From Odoribacter sp. (GTDB lineage: Bacteria; Bacteroidota; Bacteroidia; Bacteroidales; Marinifilaceae), in assembly GCA_020024465.1 (NCBI GenBank), contig JAHHTT010000037.1, positions 1 to 22,943 on the forward strand: a DNA stretch of 22,943 bases, in the 5' to 3' direction. The notes beneath the pieces are model-generated. The model saw only the letters and a program-made list of their open reading frames with translations, did not search any database and was not told the DNA's origin. The position numbers and the translations under genes are program-made. The number at the start of each line of letters is the position of its first letter. The first letter of the stretch is position 1. Below are positions 13,124 to 22,942 of the stretch, in pieces.

Positions 13124-16100
13124 ATGAAACAAAAATATTTCATTATAATTGCATTAAGCCTTATTATTACGCAACTTGGATGCAATTCCAAAGAACAAAC
13201 AGACTTCAGTCTATACATAACCGGCTACACCAGTGGGATTATTACTTCCCATACTCCTATTCAAATCCATATGAGTTCTCCTATCGACAAACATTTTCAA
13301 CCAGGTTGCATTCTTCCCTCAGATATATTGAAATTTTCACCCGTAATTAAAGGAAAAACCATTTTAAAAAACAATCATTCCATTGAATTTATTCCTACTG
13401 AACCTTTTATAAACGGCAAGACCTATAAAGCAATATTTCAACTGGATAAATTGTGCAAAGTAGAAAAAGACTATCAAACATTCACCTTCCAATTTAATGT
13501 CATCCCTCTCTCGACCCTGTTTGAAGCCGGACAACTGACAATGTCTCCGGATAATGACAACGCATTGGAATATCACGGGACATTACATTGTTCAGACGAT
13601 ATTGTACCGAGCCAAGTAGAGCAGATGCTAACAGCAACTTATGCAAATCAAAAAGTAAAGCCTTATTGGAATCATATCGGCAACCATCATCATTTCCGCA
13701 TCAATAATCTGGAAAAAGGAGTTGAACAAAAAACTCTTCACCTCGCATTTAGCAAAGAGGTAAACAATGGCACAGACCAACAAATAGTTATACCGGGACT
13801 TCACGAATTCAGTGTACTCAACATTGAATCATCTGACACACATCCCGCCGTCATCTGTATATATATGTCAGAAAACATAGATCCTCAACAAGATTTGAAC
13901 GGATTAGTCTCTTTACGTGGCACCATACTCAATAATTTTAAAATTGATGGTAATACGATACGGGCTTATTTGCCTGCATCCGTATCAAAAACACAAGTCG
14001 AGTTAAATCTGTTTCCGGGTATTCGCAGCAGCAATGGAAACACTTTAAAAAACGAATATTCCACCTCTATAAACCTCCGTACAACAAAGCCTGCAGTAGA
14101 ACTTATAGGCAAGGGAGTGATTGTACCCGGTAAAAACAAAATAGTAGTACCATTTTCTGCCGTCGGATTAAAAGCCATTGATGTTGAAATCATTCAAGTG
14201 CCCAACCAAAACATGAACTATTTTCTTCAGGAGAATGACTATACCGGTTCTTTTGAGCTGATTCGCACAGCACGCCCCATATTATTACAAACAATTGACT
14301 TGCAGAAAAATCATCCCAACGTACAACTTGACAAATGGAATGATTTCACAATAGATCTTTCTCAATTAGTCAAACTTGAAAAGGGAAATATTTATCGCAT
14401 TATTCTAAAATTTAAGAAATCATACACCATTTTAGATTGTGCCGATGAGGAACCGGATTCCGACTATGGGACAACTGATTGGGACAACAAAAGCGGATAT
14501 GCCTACTACAATGAATACAGCTATCCCACCGGATATATTTGGGCAGAAAAAGACAATCCCTGCAATGTATCTTATTATAATTATGAGCGATTTGCAACCC
14601 GCAATATCATCAATACATCATTAGGCATCATGACCAAATTAGGTGCAGACAACCGTTATCATATCTGCATCACGGATTTAATTTCTGCACAACCGGTAAA
14701 TAATTGTCTGTTAAGTCTATATAATTATCAAAACCAGAAAATAGATTCAACAGAAACCGATCATGATGGTTTTGCCACCTTACAACCCCATGACAAAGCA
14801 TTCGTTATTCTGGCTCAAAAAGGCAACGATCGAGCATGGCTAAAATTAGCAGATGGCAATGCCCTTTCATTAAGTAATTTCAATGTCAGCGGACAACATG
14901 TACAAATGGGAGTAAAGGGTTTTATATATGGAGAACGTGGAGTATGGCGTCCTGGAGATGATATTTATCTATCTTTAATTCTGGAGGATAAAATGAATGT
15001 ATTGCCTGAAGGACATCCCATTGTTGCCCAGTTAACCGACCCCAATGGCCACATCGTCCAAACCCTAAAAAGCAATGTTAAAAAAAATAACATTCATTCC
15101 TTTACTTTCAAGACTGATATAAAAGCACAAACTGGTTATTGGAATGCTCTATTCCGTATCGGTGGTCTGACTTTCCGCAAAACAGTCAGAATAGAAACCA
15201 TCAAGCCTAACCGTTTAGCAATACATATGGAATTTGACAATGAAAAAATTATCGGTAAAGGCAGTCAAAACTCCAAAGTCAAGGTTACCACCCGTTGGCT
15301 TAACGGAGCGCAAACCTCAAAGCAAAAAGCCATATCAGAAGTAAGGTTATATAACAATAATATCGGATTCGACAACTATCCGGACTATACGTTCTCGGAT
15401 CGCTCTAGGCATTTTGAACCAACCACCGCCGCTCTTTTTGAAGGCAGCACAAATGCTGAAGGTAATTTCGAATTCAATACTCATAAAATCAAAGTAGAAA
15501 ATGCACCTGGATTGCTGAATGCCATTTTTACTACTCGTGTGTTTGAAAATAGTGGAGAGTTCAGCACCAGTTCACAAAATATTCTATATTCTCCTTATAA
15601 TCAATATGTCGGAATAAAACTACCTGCAACCAAAGATGGAGATAATTGGTATTCAACAAAATCTCCACTTCATATACAAGGCGTAAGTGTATCCCCGACA
15701 GGTACACCCACCACTAATTCCCCTATACAAATTGAAGTCTACAAACTTAATTGGCGTTGGTGGTGGGATGCTGCAGACGAATATCTTAGTTCATACATTA
15801 ATCGGGAATACAGCAAAAATATTATCAATACTACGATTTATGCTATCAATGGAAAATTTTCCACAGACTTAAATATTACAGAATATGGCAGATACTTCAT
15901 ACGAGCAACAGCTCCCTCCGGACATACTACCGGGGTAATTGCTTATATGGGTAGTTGGGCAAACAATATTAACGAAGAAACGGCAACAATGCTACGTCTC
16001 AGTACTGATAAAAACAATTATAAAGTCGGCGAAACCATCAAAGTACAAATTCCATCCACAGCCGGTGCCGTAGCCGTTGTCAGCCTTGAAAATGGGAAAA

Positions 16101-18568
16101 CAGTCAGCAATATATGCCGTATACCCTTAACTTCCGACAAGGCAACGACTTTTGAAATCAAAGCAACTAGCGATATGTGTCCCAACACTTATATAGCAGT
16201 ATCTCTAATACAACCACACAATAACCGCGACAATGACCGTCCCATCCGCATGTATGGAGTTGTCAATGTTAACATTGATGATCCATCCTTACGTTTAAAT
16301 CCAGAAATCAAAATTGACAAAGAACTTCAGCCGGATCAAAACTTCACAATAGAAGTAAAAGAAAAAACAAATAAAGAAATGAACTACACAATCGCAATTG
16401 TTGATGAAGGTCTGTTATCCCTTACAGCATTTCGAACACCGGAACCATTCTCCACATTTTATGCCCGGGAAGCTTTAGGTGTAAAAACATGGGATTTTTA
16501 CGATTTTATTTACGGAGCCTATGGGGCCCGTCTTGATAAAGCCTTTGCTGTCGGTGGAGATGAAACTCTTAAAGAAATTCAAGTTGAAAAGACTAACCGC
16601 TTCAAGCCAGTAGTCATCTTTGCAGGTCCCTTTTCATTAAAGGCTGGAGCTGTCGGCAAACATATCTTCAAAATGCCCCAATACATCGGCAAAGTACGCA
16701 CAATGGTCATTGCCGCCAGCAATGGAAAGTATGGTTCTACTGCTATTAACAGCCACGTAAACAAACCATTAATGGCAAGCATATCATTACCACGCTTACT
16801 TACTCCTGGAGATATAATCGATATTCCTGTAACTATCTTTGCTCTACAAGACCATATACGTGATGTCAAAGTCCACATGACGAATGATGATAAAATTACT
16901 CTTATAAACGGCAATACCCATACAATTAAATTTGATAAAAAAGGTGAGCAGGTAATTTATTTCAAAGCAAAAATCAATAAAAATATAGGAACGTCGACTT
17001 TCCAGGTAACAGCTAAATCAACTGACGAAGAAGCCGTTGTAACAGAAAATGTTGAAATACGAATTCCGAATCCTAAAATCACACAAATAGAGGAAAAAGA
17101 AATCAAAATAGGCGAAAACATATCTTTCGAACAGAAAATCACAGGCTATACCTCAACTTCTGTCTTAGAAATATCAACCATTCCTGCTCTAAATATAGAA
17201 CAGCGTATTAACTATTTATTAGAATATCCTCACGGATGTATTGAACAGATAACTTCTAAAGCATTCCCACAATTATCTCTTCCGATACTACTTCCACTAT
17301 CTGCGGAACAACTGCTGCAAGCAGAAACTAATGTCCGTAAGGTGATCAACAGCCTATCCAATTATCAAACTAATGATGGTGGCTTTGCCTATTGGCAGGG
17401 AGATAAGCTAGTGTCTGAATGGGCAACAACTTATACGGTACAATTTTTAATTTCAGCTGTTCAGGCTGGATATACTATTCCGAAACAACTTTTGCAAAAA
17501 GCAATCAGTTATCTAAAATGGCTCAGCAACATCTGGCATGGCACAGAACCGTGGGAGCAACAAGAACAAGCATATCGTCTATACGTTTTGGCCTTAGCCG
17601 GTCAAGCAGATTTAGCAGCCATGAACCGTCTGAAAGAATCCCAATTACAACAAACTACCAGTACTTGGCTATTAGCATCTGCATACGCACTTTGCAGACA
17701 AAAAGAAATTGCCGATAATATGATACGCAATCTTTCACAAGAAATTCCACCATATAGAGAAACAGGCAGGACATATGGATCCGCAACTCGCGACAATGCC
17801 TTGATTCTACAATCTATGATTACCTTAGACAGACGCCAAGATGCTTACCGCATGCTTGAAAAGATATCCAAAACTCTCGGTTCCAATACTTGGTGCAATA
17901 CACAAGAAACAGCCTTTGCATTACATGCGGCAGCACTATTTGTCAAAAAATATCAAAAACAACAAAAAGGCGTGCAAGCAACTATCATCACAAAACAAGG
18001 TAAAAAAGAAATTCGTACGGAGAAAACCGTTTGGCAATTACCACTTACTCTCCAAAATGAACAAATCAATACAACGATTCACAATGACGGAGAAGGAATC
18101 CTATTTGCCCGTTGCATAACAACCTCAACGTCCTTAAACCCCATAACAAAAAAAATAGCTTCCGGTCTCTCCATGCAAGCCAATTATTACAATAATAAAG
18201 GCGAACTTATCAATAACGATATAATTAAACAAGGAGAAGATCTTACGATAGAAATAGTCATAAAAAACACAGGCCTGATCGGAACCTATCAAGAATTAGC
18301 ACTAAACTATCTTGTTCCTTCCGGCTTTGAAATCATCAATGAACGTCTCACAAGCAATATATCTATGCCCGGAGCAGACTATTTTGATATTCGAGACGAT
18401 CGTTTTTATGTCTATTTCAATCTGCAACAAGGTGAAACAAAGACCTTCTGCTTTCGTTGCAATGCAGCCTTCCGCGGTGAATATATGCTTCCAGCAATAC
18501 AATGTTCTGCCATGTATGACAATAATATTCAAGCTGTTGTTCCCGGAGGAAAGATTATTATAAAATAG
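13124..18568 (+). CDS. Giant alpha-2-macroglobulin family lipoprotein with intact thioester
   Basis: This is an 1814-residue secreted protein of the bacterial alpha-2-macroglobulin family, whose members trap proteases by cleavage-triggered conformational change and a reactive thioester. Residues 1-19 are a signal peptide ending in QLGC; Cys20 is the likely lipid-modified residue, although Gln at -3 makes the lipobox atypical. A series of macroglobulin (MG) domains follows, including an MG2-like element GERGVWRPGDDIYLS near residue 605. The A2M domain begins near 1165 (FAGPFSLKAG). The thioester site GCIEQ has Cys1372 and Gln1375, with Ile where many homologues have Gly or Leu. An alpha-helical toroid spans about 1340-1600, and a C-terminal MG10-like domain lies at about 1650-1814. 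In many proteobacteria such genes neighbour pbpC; here the gene stands alone between ugd and a thioredoxin operon. Its own promoter and a hairpin at the stop suggest monocistronic transcription. Confidence 0.93.
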   Translation: MKQKYFIIIALSLIITQLGCNSKEQTDFSLYITGYTSGIITSHTPIQIHMSSPIDKHFQPGCILPSDILKFSPVIKGKTILKNNHSIEFIPTEPFINGKTYKAIFQLDKLCKVEKDYQTFTFQFNVIPLSTLFEAGQLTMSPDNDNALEYHGTLHCSDDIVPSQVEQMLTATYANQKVKPYWNHIGNHHHFRINNLEKGVEQKTLHLAFSKEVNNGTDQQIVIPGLHEFSVLNIESSDTHPAVICIYMSENIDPQQDLNGLVSLRGTILNNFKIDGNTIRAYLPASVSKTQVELNLFPGIRSSNGNTLKNEYSTSINLRTTKPAVELIGKGVIVPGKNKIVVPFSAVGLKAIDVEIIQVPNQNMNYFLQENDYTGSFELIRTARPILLQTIDLQKNHPNVQLDKWNDFTIDLSQLVKLEKGNIYRIILKFKKSYTILDCADEEPDSDYGTTDWDNKSGYAYYNEYSYPTGYIWAEKDNPCNVSYYNYERFATRNIINTSLGIMTKLGADNRYHICITDLISAQPVNNCLLSLYNYQNQKIDSTETDHDGFATLQPHDKAFVILAQKGNDRAWLKLADGNALSLSNFNVSGQHVQMGVKGFIYGERGVWRPGDDIYLSLILEDKMNVLPEGHPIVAQLTDPNGHIVQTLKSNVKKNNIHSFTFKTDIKAQTGYWNALFRIGGLTFRKTVRIETIKPNRLAIHMEFDNEKIIGKGSQNSKVKVTTRWLNGAQTSKQKAISEVRLYNNNIGFDNYPDYTFSDRSRHFEPTTAALFEGSTNAEGNFEFNTHKIKVENAPGLLNAIFTTRVFENSGEFSTSSQNILYSPYNQYVGIKLPATKDGDNWYSTKSPLHIQGVSVSPTGTPTTNSPIQIEVYKLNWRWWWDAADEYLSSYINREYSKNIINTTIYAINGKFSTDLNITEYGRYFIRATAPSGHTTGVIAYMGSWANNINEETATMLRLSTDKNNYKVGETIKVQIPSTAGAVAVVSLENGKTVSNICRIPLTSDKATTFEIKATSDMCPNTYIAVSLIQPHNNRDNDRPIRMYGVVNVNIDDPSLRLNPEIKIDKELQPDQNFTIEVKEKTNKEMNYTIAIVDEGLLSLTAFRTPEPFSTFYAREALGVKTWDFYDFIYGAYGARLDKAFAVGGDETLKEIQVEKTNRFKPVVIFAGPFSLKAGAVGKHIFKMPQYIGKVRTMVIAASNGKYGSTAINSHVNKPLMASISLPRLLTPGDIIDIPVTIFALQDHIRDVKVHMTNDDKITLINGNTHTIKFDKKGEQVIYFKAKINKNIGTSTFQVTAKSTDEEAVVTENVEIRIPNPKITQIEEKEIKIGENISFEQKITGYTSTSVLEISTIPALNIEQRINYLLEYPHGCIEQITSKAFPQLSLPILLPLSAEQLLQAETNVRKVINSLSNYQTNDGGFAYWQGDKLVSEWATTYTVQFLISAVQAGYTIPKQLLQKAISYLKWLSNIWHGTEPWEQQEQAYRLYVLALAGQADLAAMNRLKESQLQQTTSTWLLASAYALCRQKEIADNMIRNLSQEIPPYRETGRTYGSATRDNALILQSMITLDRRQDAYRMLEKISKTLGSNTWCNTQETAFALHAAALFVKKYQKQQKGVQATIITKQGKKEIRTEKTVWQLPLTLQNEQINTTIHNDGEGILFARCITTSTSLNPITKKIASGLSMQANYYNNKGELINNDIIKQGEDLTIEIVIKNTGLIGTYQELALNYLVPSGFEIINERLTSNISMPGADYFDIRDDRFYVYFNLQQGETKTFCFRCNAAFRGEYMLPAIQCSAMYDNNIQAVVPGGKIIIK

Positions 18569-18604
18569 AATTCGGGATGTGTATTTAACACATCCCGAAT
18601 TCTA
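18566..18604. terminator. Bidirectional hairpin between the alpha-2-macroglobulin gene and the thioredoxin operon
   Basis: A 17-bp perfect stem pairs 18566-18582 with 18588-18604 around a 5-base loop. The left arm begins with the TAG stop of the alpha-2-macroglobulin gene. On the minus strand the hairpin is followed by TTTTATAATAAT, a moderate U tract, so it should best terminate the leftward thioredoxin operon, whose last stop is 18 bp away. On the plus strand the following bases are A-rich, so termination there is less certain. Confidence 0.75.
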
Positions 18605-18622
18605 AAAACATAAAAATAAGTA

Positions 18623-19849
18623 TTAATTCATTCTCATTGCCCGCATTATTCGTCCACCACTTTTCTCCTGACCTTCCTTAGCATATTTTTCCTCTTCCAT
18701 CTTAGATTTTTCAGCTCCCAATGTATCACCAATCGAAATCTGTAAACGAGCCTTAGAATTCATCAAATCAGCTTTTGTAAAATAATCATCAGCAACAGCA
18801 CATTCCTTATCAATCCACAAAATACCTTCTTCAACCAATGACTTATCTTCACATCGAACCAAAGCTTCGATATTATGTTGGAAATAGAATTTTGCAGCAC
18901 CTCCACGAAACATATTATAGCTCAATACTTCTTTCATTTTATCAAGTAATCCTCGAAAATCTCCCCTTCGTATATAAGCTGCCGTATAAAGGTTGGCCAA
19001 AGCTGCTGGCGCTCCGACAAAATCAATGTTTTGCAAATATGCCAATAATTCCTCATTACGCTTTTCATCAAAAGCCGTTTCCATTTCCGAGTGCCAAGCT
19101 ATTAAAATGCCAACGGCTCTATTAATACATTGCTCTAACTTATAATCTACAACATCTTTCCCTGCAATAGCAGAAAATTTTTCACGCTCAGCCATCACGA
19201 ACTTCATTGGAGCAGACAAAGGATCATGCACATATTTTGCTATCAAATCCCAATTCTCTTTCGTTGCCAATTTCTCAACAGACAAAGAATTCAAATACTC
19301 TGCAGCAACGTCTCCTACCTCTTTCTGCATATAAGCAGAAGCTAACGTTAGCAGATAATTAGCTAAAAACTCTGCACTTCTCTCTCCTGCAGCATAACGT
19401 TTCATCATTCCTGCCAAATTATTTTCAGAGTCCTTTGCCTGCTTTCCGCCAGCAATCAGCCAATCTGCTTTTCCTGCACCAACCATACGATGTACCACCT
19501 CTAGAGTCTCAGGGTCAACAAATACTAAAGTGGGAAATGCCTGTACTTGAAATTGCTTCTTCAACAAAATTCCATCAGCATCCTTTTCCATATCAAATTT
19601 TGCATTTACAAAATTATCATTGAAAAAATCAGCTACGATATCCTGGGTAAATACTTTAGTAGCTAACATTTTACATGGGCCACACCAAGAAGTATAACAA
19701 TCAACAAAAATCAATTTCTTTTCCTTCTTCGCTTTTTTTACAATCTTCTTCCACTCCTTAATCTGCTCAAAATTTATAGTCCGATTTTGCGCTTCAGTGC
19801 CAAATATGACCATAACACTCAGAGCTATCAACAAAACAATTCTTTTCAT
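18623..19849 (-). CDS. Exported thioredoxin-fold protein with CGPC and helical C-terminal domain
   Basis: This is a 408-residue protein with a signal peptide (1-20, cut near TEA-Q) and one thioredoxin-like domain at about 28-135. The active site is CGPC at 56-59, within VDCYTSWCGPCKM, and the cis-proline is Pro106 in QAFPTLVF. The remaining 270 residues are a mostly helical domain without a family I can name. The whole protein aligns by eye with the C-terminal two thirds of the three-domain protein at 21089-22942: CYTSWCGPCKMLA, FFNDNFVN.KFDMEK, the cis-Pro block and a shared AGER.. element after it. The two are therefore paralogues. A periplasmic thiol-disulfide role is expected; direction (oxidant or reductant) and partners are unknown. 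It is third and last in a leftward operon, 31 bp after the TlpA-like gene, ending at the hairpin at 18566-18604. Confidence 0.85.
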   Translation of the reverse strand: MKRIVLLIALSVMVIFGTEAQNRTINFEQIKEWKKIVKKAKKEKKLIFVDCYTSWCGPCKMLATKVFTQDIVADFFNDNFVNAKFDMEKDADGILLKKQFQVQAFPTLVFVDPETLEVVHRMVGAGKADWLIAGGKQAKDSENNLAGMMKRYAAGERSAEFLANYLLTLASAYMQKEVGDVAAEYLNSLSVEKLATKENWDLIAKYVHDPLSAPMKFVMAEREKFSAIAGKDVVDYKLEQCINRAVGILIAWHSEMETAFDEKRNEELLAYLQNIDFVGAPAALANLYTAAYIRRGDFRGLLDKMKEVLSYNMFRGGAAKFYFQHNIEALVRCEDKSLVEEGILWIDKECAVADDYFTKADLMNSKARLQISIGDTLGAEKSKMEEEKYAKEGQEKSGGRIMRAMRMN

Positions 19850-19880
19850 ATTAATTCAATTAATCAAAAAACAAACAAAA

Positions 19881-21062
19881 TCACATTCCCATCATCGGCA
19901 TAGCAATACTCTTCTTTCCCTTTTCACTTAACATCTCCTCCAATTTATCGTTCAATGCTTTGCCACGTAGATTCTTTGCCACAATTTTACCCTCTTTATC
20001 TAACACTAAAATGTAGGGAATTCCAGAAAATTGATATAATTTCATAACATCTTTACCGGATTTTGCAGCTTGAACTTGCTCCCAAGGCATATTTTCTTCT
20101 TTCATCGCTTTTCTCCATGCTGCTCCATCCTTATCAATAGAAACACTGAAAAACTCTACGCCTTTATCATGGAATGCCTTATAAGCCTCTTTTAAATGAG
20201 GGATTTCCTGACGACAAGGACCACACCACGAAGCCCAAAAATCCAATACTAAAATCTTTCCCTTGAAATTCTGAGGTCCCAAGTTCTTCTTTCCATCCGA
20301 AGTCGGATATGAAAATTCAGGTGCTACATTACCTTCAGCCAAACGTTCACGCTGTGCCTGAGCCTCAGCCCTATCAGCCTTAAATTTCAATAATGGAGCA
20401 TAATTTGGATTTTTAGCTTCCAATTTTGCCAAAACTTTTTCTACTAATTCTATATTCTCATCTCCATTCAATCTGGTCAATACCGCCAACACACTATTAC
20501 GGTCTGCGTAATGCTCTGCCAAATATTTTATCCTTGCCGATGATTCTTCTCCCAACATATCATAAAACTTACCAGAAACTTGTTGTTTTTCCTGATCGTC
20601 AATACCAGGAATACGATATACTCCCTGAGCCACAGCTATCATTAATTGGTAACCACGATAACCATCCCAATTCATTAAATTCATCAATTCATTATTCGGC
20701 CCTCCATTAATATACACATAAGGAGGATTCTTTATAACGATCTTAGCAGTATCCTTACCTCGGAAATTTATTTCCAAATCCTCATCTTCAGCCCAAAACT
20801 GCACACTTTGCCATTTCTGACAATCCAATGTATAGACTCCCGGATGTTCCACTTTCATTTTAAATTCATACGTTCCATCCGATTTCACTTCACATGAATC
20901 CAAAACGGTCTTGTCAAAACCATTTCGTTCAATAATTTCCATCTTAAAACGATTCTCCGGGAACTGCACTTTCCCTTTAATTGTAATTATTTTCTGTGCA
21001 GATATCGAACCTGCACTTAATAATAGGCAACCACCTAATACCAAATTGAATAATTTTTTCAT
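19881..21062 (-). CDS. TlpA-like thiol-disulfide oxidoreductase with DUF4369 N-terminal domain
   Basis: This is a 393-residue exported protein. The signal peptide covers about 1-22 (cut near SAQ-K). An N-terminal beta-rich domain (about 25-115, typical of DUF4369: IKGKVQ, then SDGTYEFKMK) and a helical linker (about 120-240) precede a redoxin/TlpA domain at about 245-380. The active site is WASWCGPC with Cys280 and Cys283, and the cis-proline is Pro349 in GIPYILVLD. This architecture is widespread in Bacteroidota, where such proteins act as periplasmic disulfide reductases, usually powered by a DsbD/CcdA-type membrane partner; none is in the window. It sits between two thioredoxin-fold paralogues, with gaps of 26 and 31 bp, so all three should be co-expressed. 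The C-terminal MPMMGM tail is methionine-rich, but too short to assign a metal-binding role. Confidence 0.9.
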   Translation of the reverse strand: MKKLFNLVLGGCLLLSAGSISAQKIITIKGKVQFPENRFKMEIIERNGFDKTVLDSCEVKSDGTYEFKMKVEHPGVYTLDCQKWQSVQFWAEDEDLEINFRGKDTAKIVIKNPPYVYINGGPNNELMNLMNWDGYRGYQLMIAVAQGVYRIPGIDDQEKQQVSGKFYDMLGEESSARIKYLAEHYADRNSVLAVLTRLNGDENIELVEKVLAKLEAKNPNYAPLLKFKADRAEAQAQRERLAEGNVAPEFSYPTSDGKKNLGPQNFKGKILVLDFWASWCGPCRQEIPHLKEAYKAFHDKGVEFFSVSIDKDGAAWRKAMKEENMPWEQVQAAKSGKDVMKLYQFSGIPYILVLDKEGKIVAKNLRGKALNDKLEEMLSEKGKKSIAMPMMGM

Positions 21063-21088
21063 ACTGATTATATAAATTATTAAATAGT

Positions 21089-22942
21089 TTATCTACTCTT
21101 TTCTATCCAAGGCCCCTTTAAAGCAGATGCTAATTCTTCAAAGAACTTTCTGTAAGACATCATTCCAACATTTCCTTCTGCTTCTTTTTTGGCAGAGGCA
21201 GCAACAGCATCAATAAACCATTGAGCAGCCTGCTTTCTATATAAATCATCCTTACACTGCTGATCCATACGTAATCCCCAATTAAATAACAACATATCAC
21301 TAACACGTCCAGCCTTTAACTGTTCATTACCCAATGAGATATAAGTTTTCCAATCTCCTATTTTTTCAGCATTAGCCATCTTTGCATTGGCTATGATATC
21401 TTCTTGTTCTTGAACATCTGTTTTCTTCAAGCGTTTCACATACTTTTTAAATCCTTTTTCATCAAATACATTACTTCCATCCACCTCTTGAACAAACCCA
21501 TATGCACCCTGGGCCCATACACTGGCAATTTTTCTTTTCACATCCTCTAATCCAATACACTCATAAAACTCTTCCCGGTGATTATAAACATAGACAAATA
21601 CATCTGCATCTACATCATTGACATATTTAGCAAACAAATTCCAATATTCACGTTCTTTTAATTTAGACAAATCCAAAGTAGCAAAAAAATCCAAACATAC
21701 CTTCTCCACTTCATCAGATTGATAAGCAGCTTCCAAGGCTTCCATATAAGCTATCACAAATTCAGGATTACGTTCCCCCGCCTTATATTCATCAGACAAC
21801 ATTACCAAACCTTTTCCTTCCAAGGCATCTTTCCCTGCTTTTATCAATCCGCTAGCATCCAATCCTCCAACAATACAATGTTGCACTTCACCACTAGTAT
21901 TCATAAAATACAAAGTCGGATAAGCTTTCACACCATATTTTTGCCCCAAAATCTTTCCTTCTCCTTTTTCCATATCAAACTTTACATTTACAAAATTGTC
22001 ATTAAAGAATTCAGCGACATCGGAATCTGTAAATATATCTTTTGCCAACATTTTGCAAGGTCCACACCAAGAAGTATAACAATCCATAAAAATCATCTTA
22101 TTTTCTTTCTTAGCCTTCGCTAAAGACTCTTGCCAAGTTCCTTTTTCAAAAGCGATACCAACAGCCTTTTTTAAAGCCTCCTCTCCATAACCAATAAATT
22201 CTTTTTCCTCTGTATAACCACTAGCCATATATATCATTTTACCCTTATCATTAACAAAAATAAAAGACGGATAACCAGTCGTTTTAAATTTATTGGCCAA
22301 AGTTTTCTCTTTTCCAAAATCTATTTTCACATTAATAAAATGTTCATTATAAAAATCAGCAACAGTATTTAAAGTAAATACATTTTTCATCATTAATACA
22401 CATGGCTGACAATAAGCTGTATAAGCATCTATAAACACCATCTTTTGTTCTTTTGCAGCTTTCTCAACGGCTTCTTCAAAGGTCAAATCTTCAAAAATAA
22501 TAGACCGACTATTATTACGCTTTATTTCGGCACTCTTCAATGCTTTCTCTCCCTCATGTGCCAAATTCATCGGATCTTTCACCAATAGATAAGGGCTTAC
22601 GGTTCCTAAAATATCTCCATTTGGCATAAAAAATCCATATGTCGGATACATGTTCATCACTAATTTAGGCGCAAAAGCCTTACCTGCTTCTGACCCCATA
22701 TCAATACGAATCGCCACAACATTCTTTTTCAAAAAATCCATAACCTCTTTCATTTTGAATATTGCATGCTCCTCCTGTATTTTTGCCTGTTTCATTTTCT
22801 CATTTATCGGCTTCATCATTGCATCCACCATAACAATCTTTCCTTCTTTCTCCGCCAAAGCCGCAGCCTCTTTCCAAGTCATATCTTTGAAAATTCCATT
22901 CTGTGCCATTGTTGGCAGCGCTAACACTGCCAACAAAAACAT
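21089..22942 (-). CDS. Three-domain exported thioredoxin-like protein, N-terminus probably cut by the window edge
   Basis: At least 617 residues are visible. The frame begins at an ATG one base from the edge, inside an apparent signal peptide (FLLAVLALPTMAQ). The basic start residues are missing, so the true start is probably just outside. Three thioredoxin-like domains follow. Domain 1 (about 18-135) has no active-site cysteines; the aligned site reads INEK at 46-49, although its cis-proline Pro100 is kept. Domain 2 (about 150-262) has CQPC at 178-181 and Pro225. Domain 3 (about 265-375) has CGPC at 293-296 and Pro342. The helical C-terminal part (380-617) resembles that of the 408-residue paralogue at the other end of the operon. 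It is probably the first of three genes, 26 bp before the TlpA-like gene. A multi-thioredoxin periplasmic oxidoreductase or chaperone is likely, but its partners are unknown. Confidence 0.85.
   Translation of the reverse strand: MFLLAVLALPTMAQNGIFKDMTWKEAAALAEKEGKIVMVDAMMKPINEKMKQAKIQEEHAIFKMKEVMDFLKKNVVAIRIDMGSEAGKAFAPKLVMNMYPTYGFFMPNGDILGTVSPYLLVKDPMNLAHEGEKALKSAEIKRNNSRSIIFEDLTFEEAVEKAAKEQKMVFIDAYTAYCQPCVLMMKNVFTLNTVADFYNEHFINVKIDFGKEKTLANKFKTTGYPSFIFVNDKGKMIYMASGYTEEKEFIGYGEEALKKAVGIAFEKGTWQESLAKAKKENKMIFMDCYTSWCGPCKMLAKDIFTDSDVAEFFNDNFVNVKFDMEKGEGKILGQKYGVKAYPTLYFMNTSGEVQHCIVGGLDASGLIKAGKDALEGKGLVMLSDEYKAGERNPEFVIAYMEALEAAYQSDEVEKVCLDFFATLDLSKLKEREYWNLFAKYVNDVDADVFVYVYNHREEFYECIGLEDVKRKIASVWAQGAYGFVQEVDGSNVFDEKGFKKYVKRLKKTDVQEQEDIIANAKMANAEKIGDWKTYISLGNEQLKAGRVSDMLLFNWGLRMDQQCKDDLYRKQAAQWFIDAVAASAKKEAEGNVGMMSYRKFFEELASALKGPWIEKSR

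Noticed and set aside
21719..22123. 134-codon plus-strand reading frame opposite the triple-thioredoxin gene
   Set aside because: It is antisense to strongly conserved thioredoxin domains 2-3, with a composition expected of a shadow frame.
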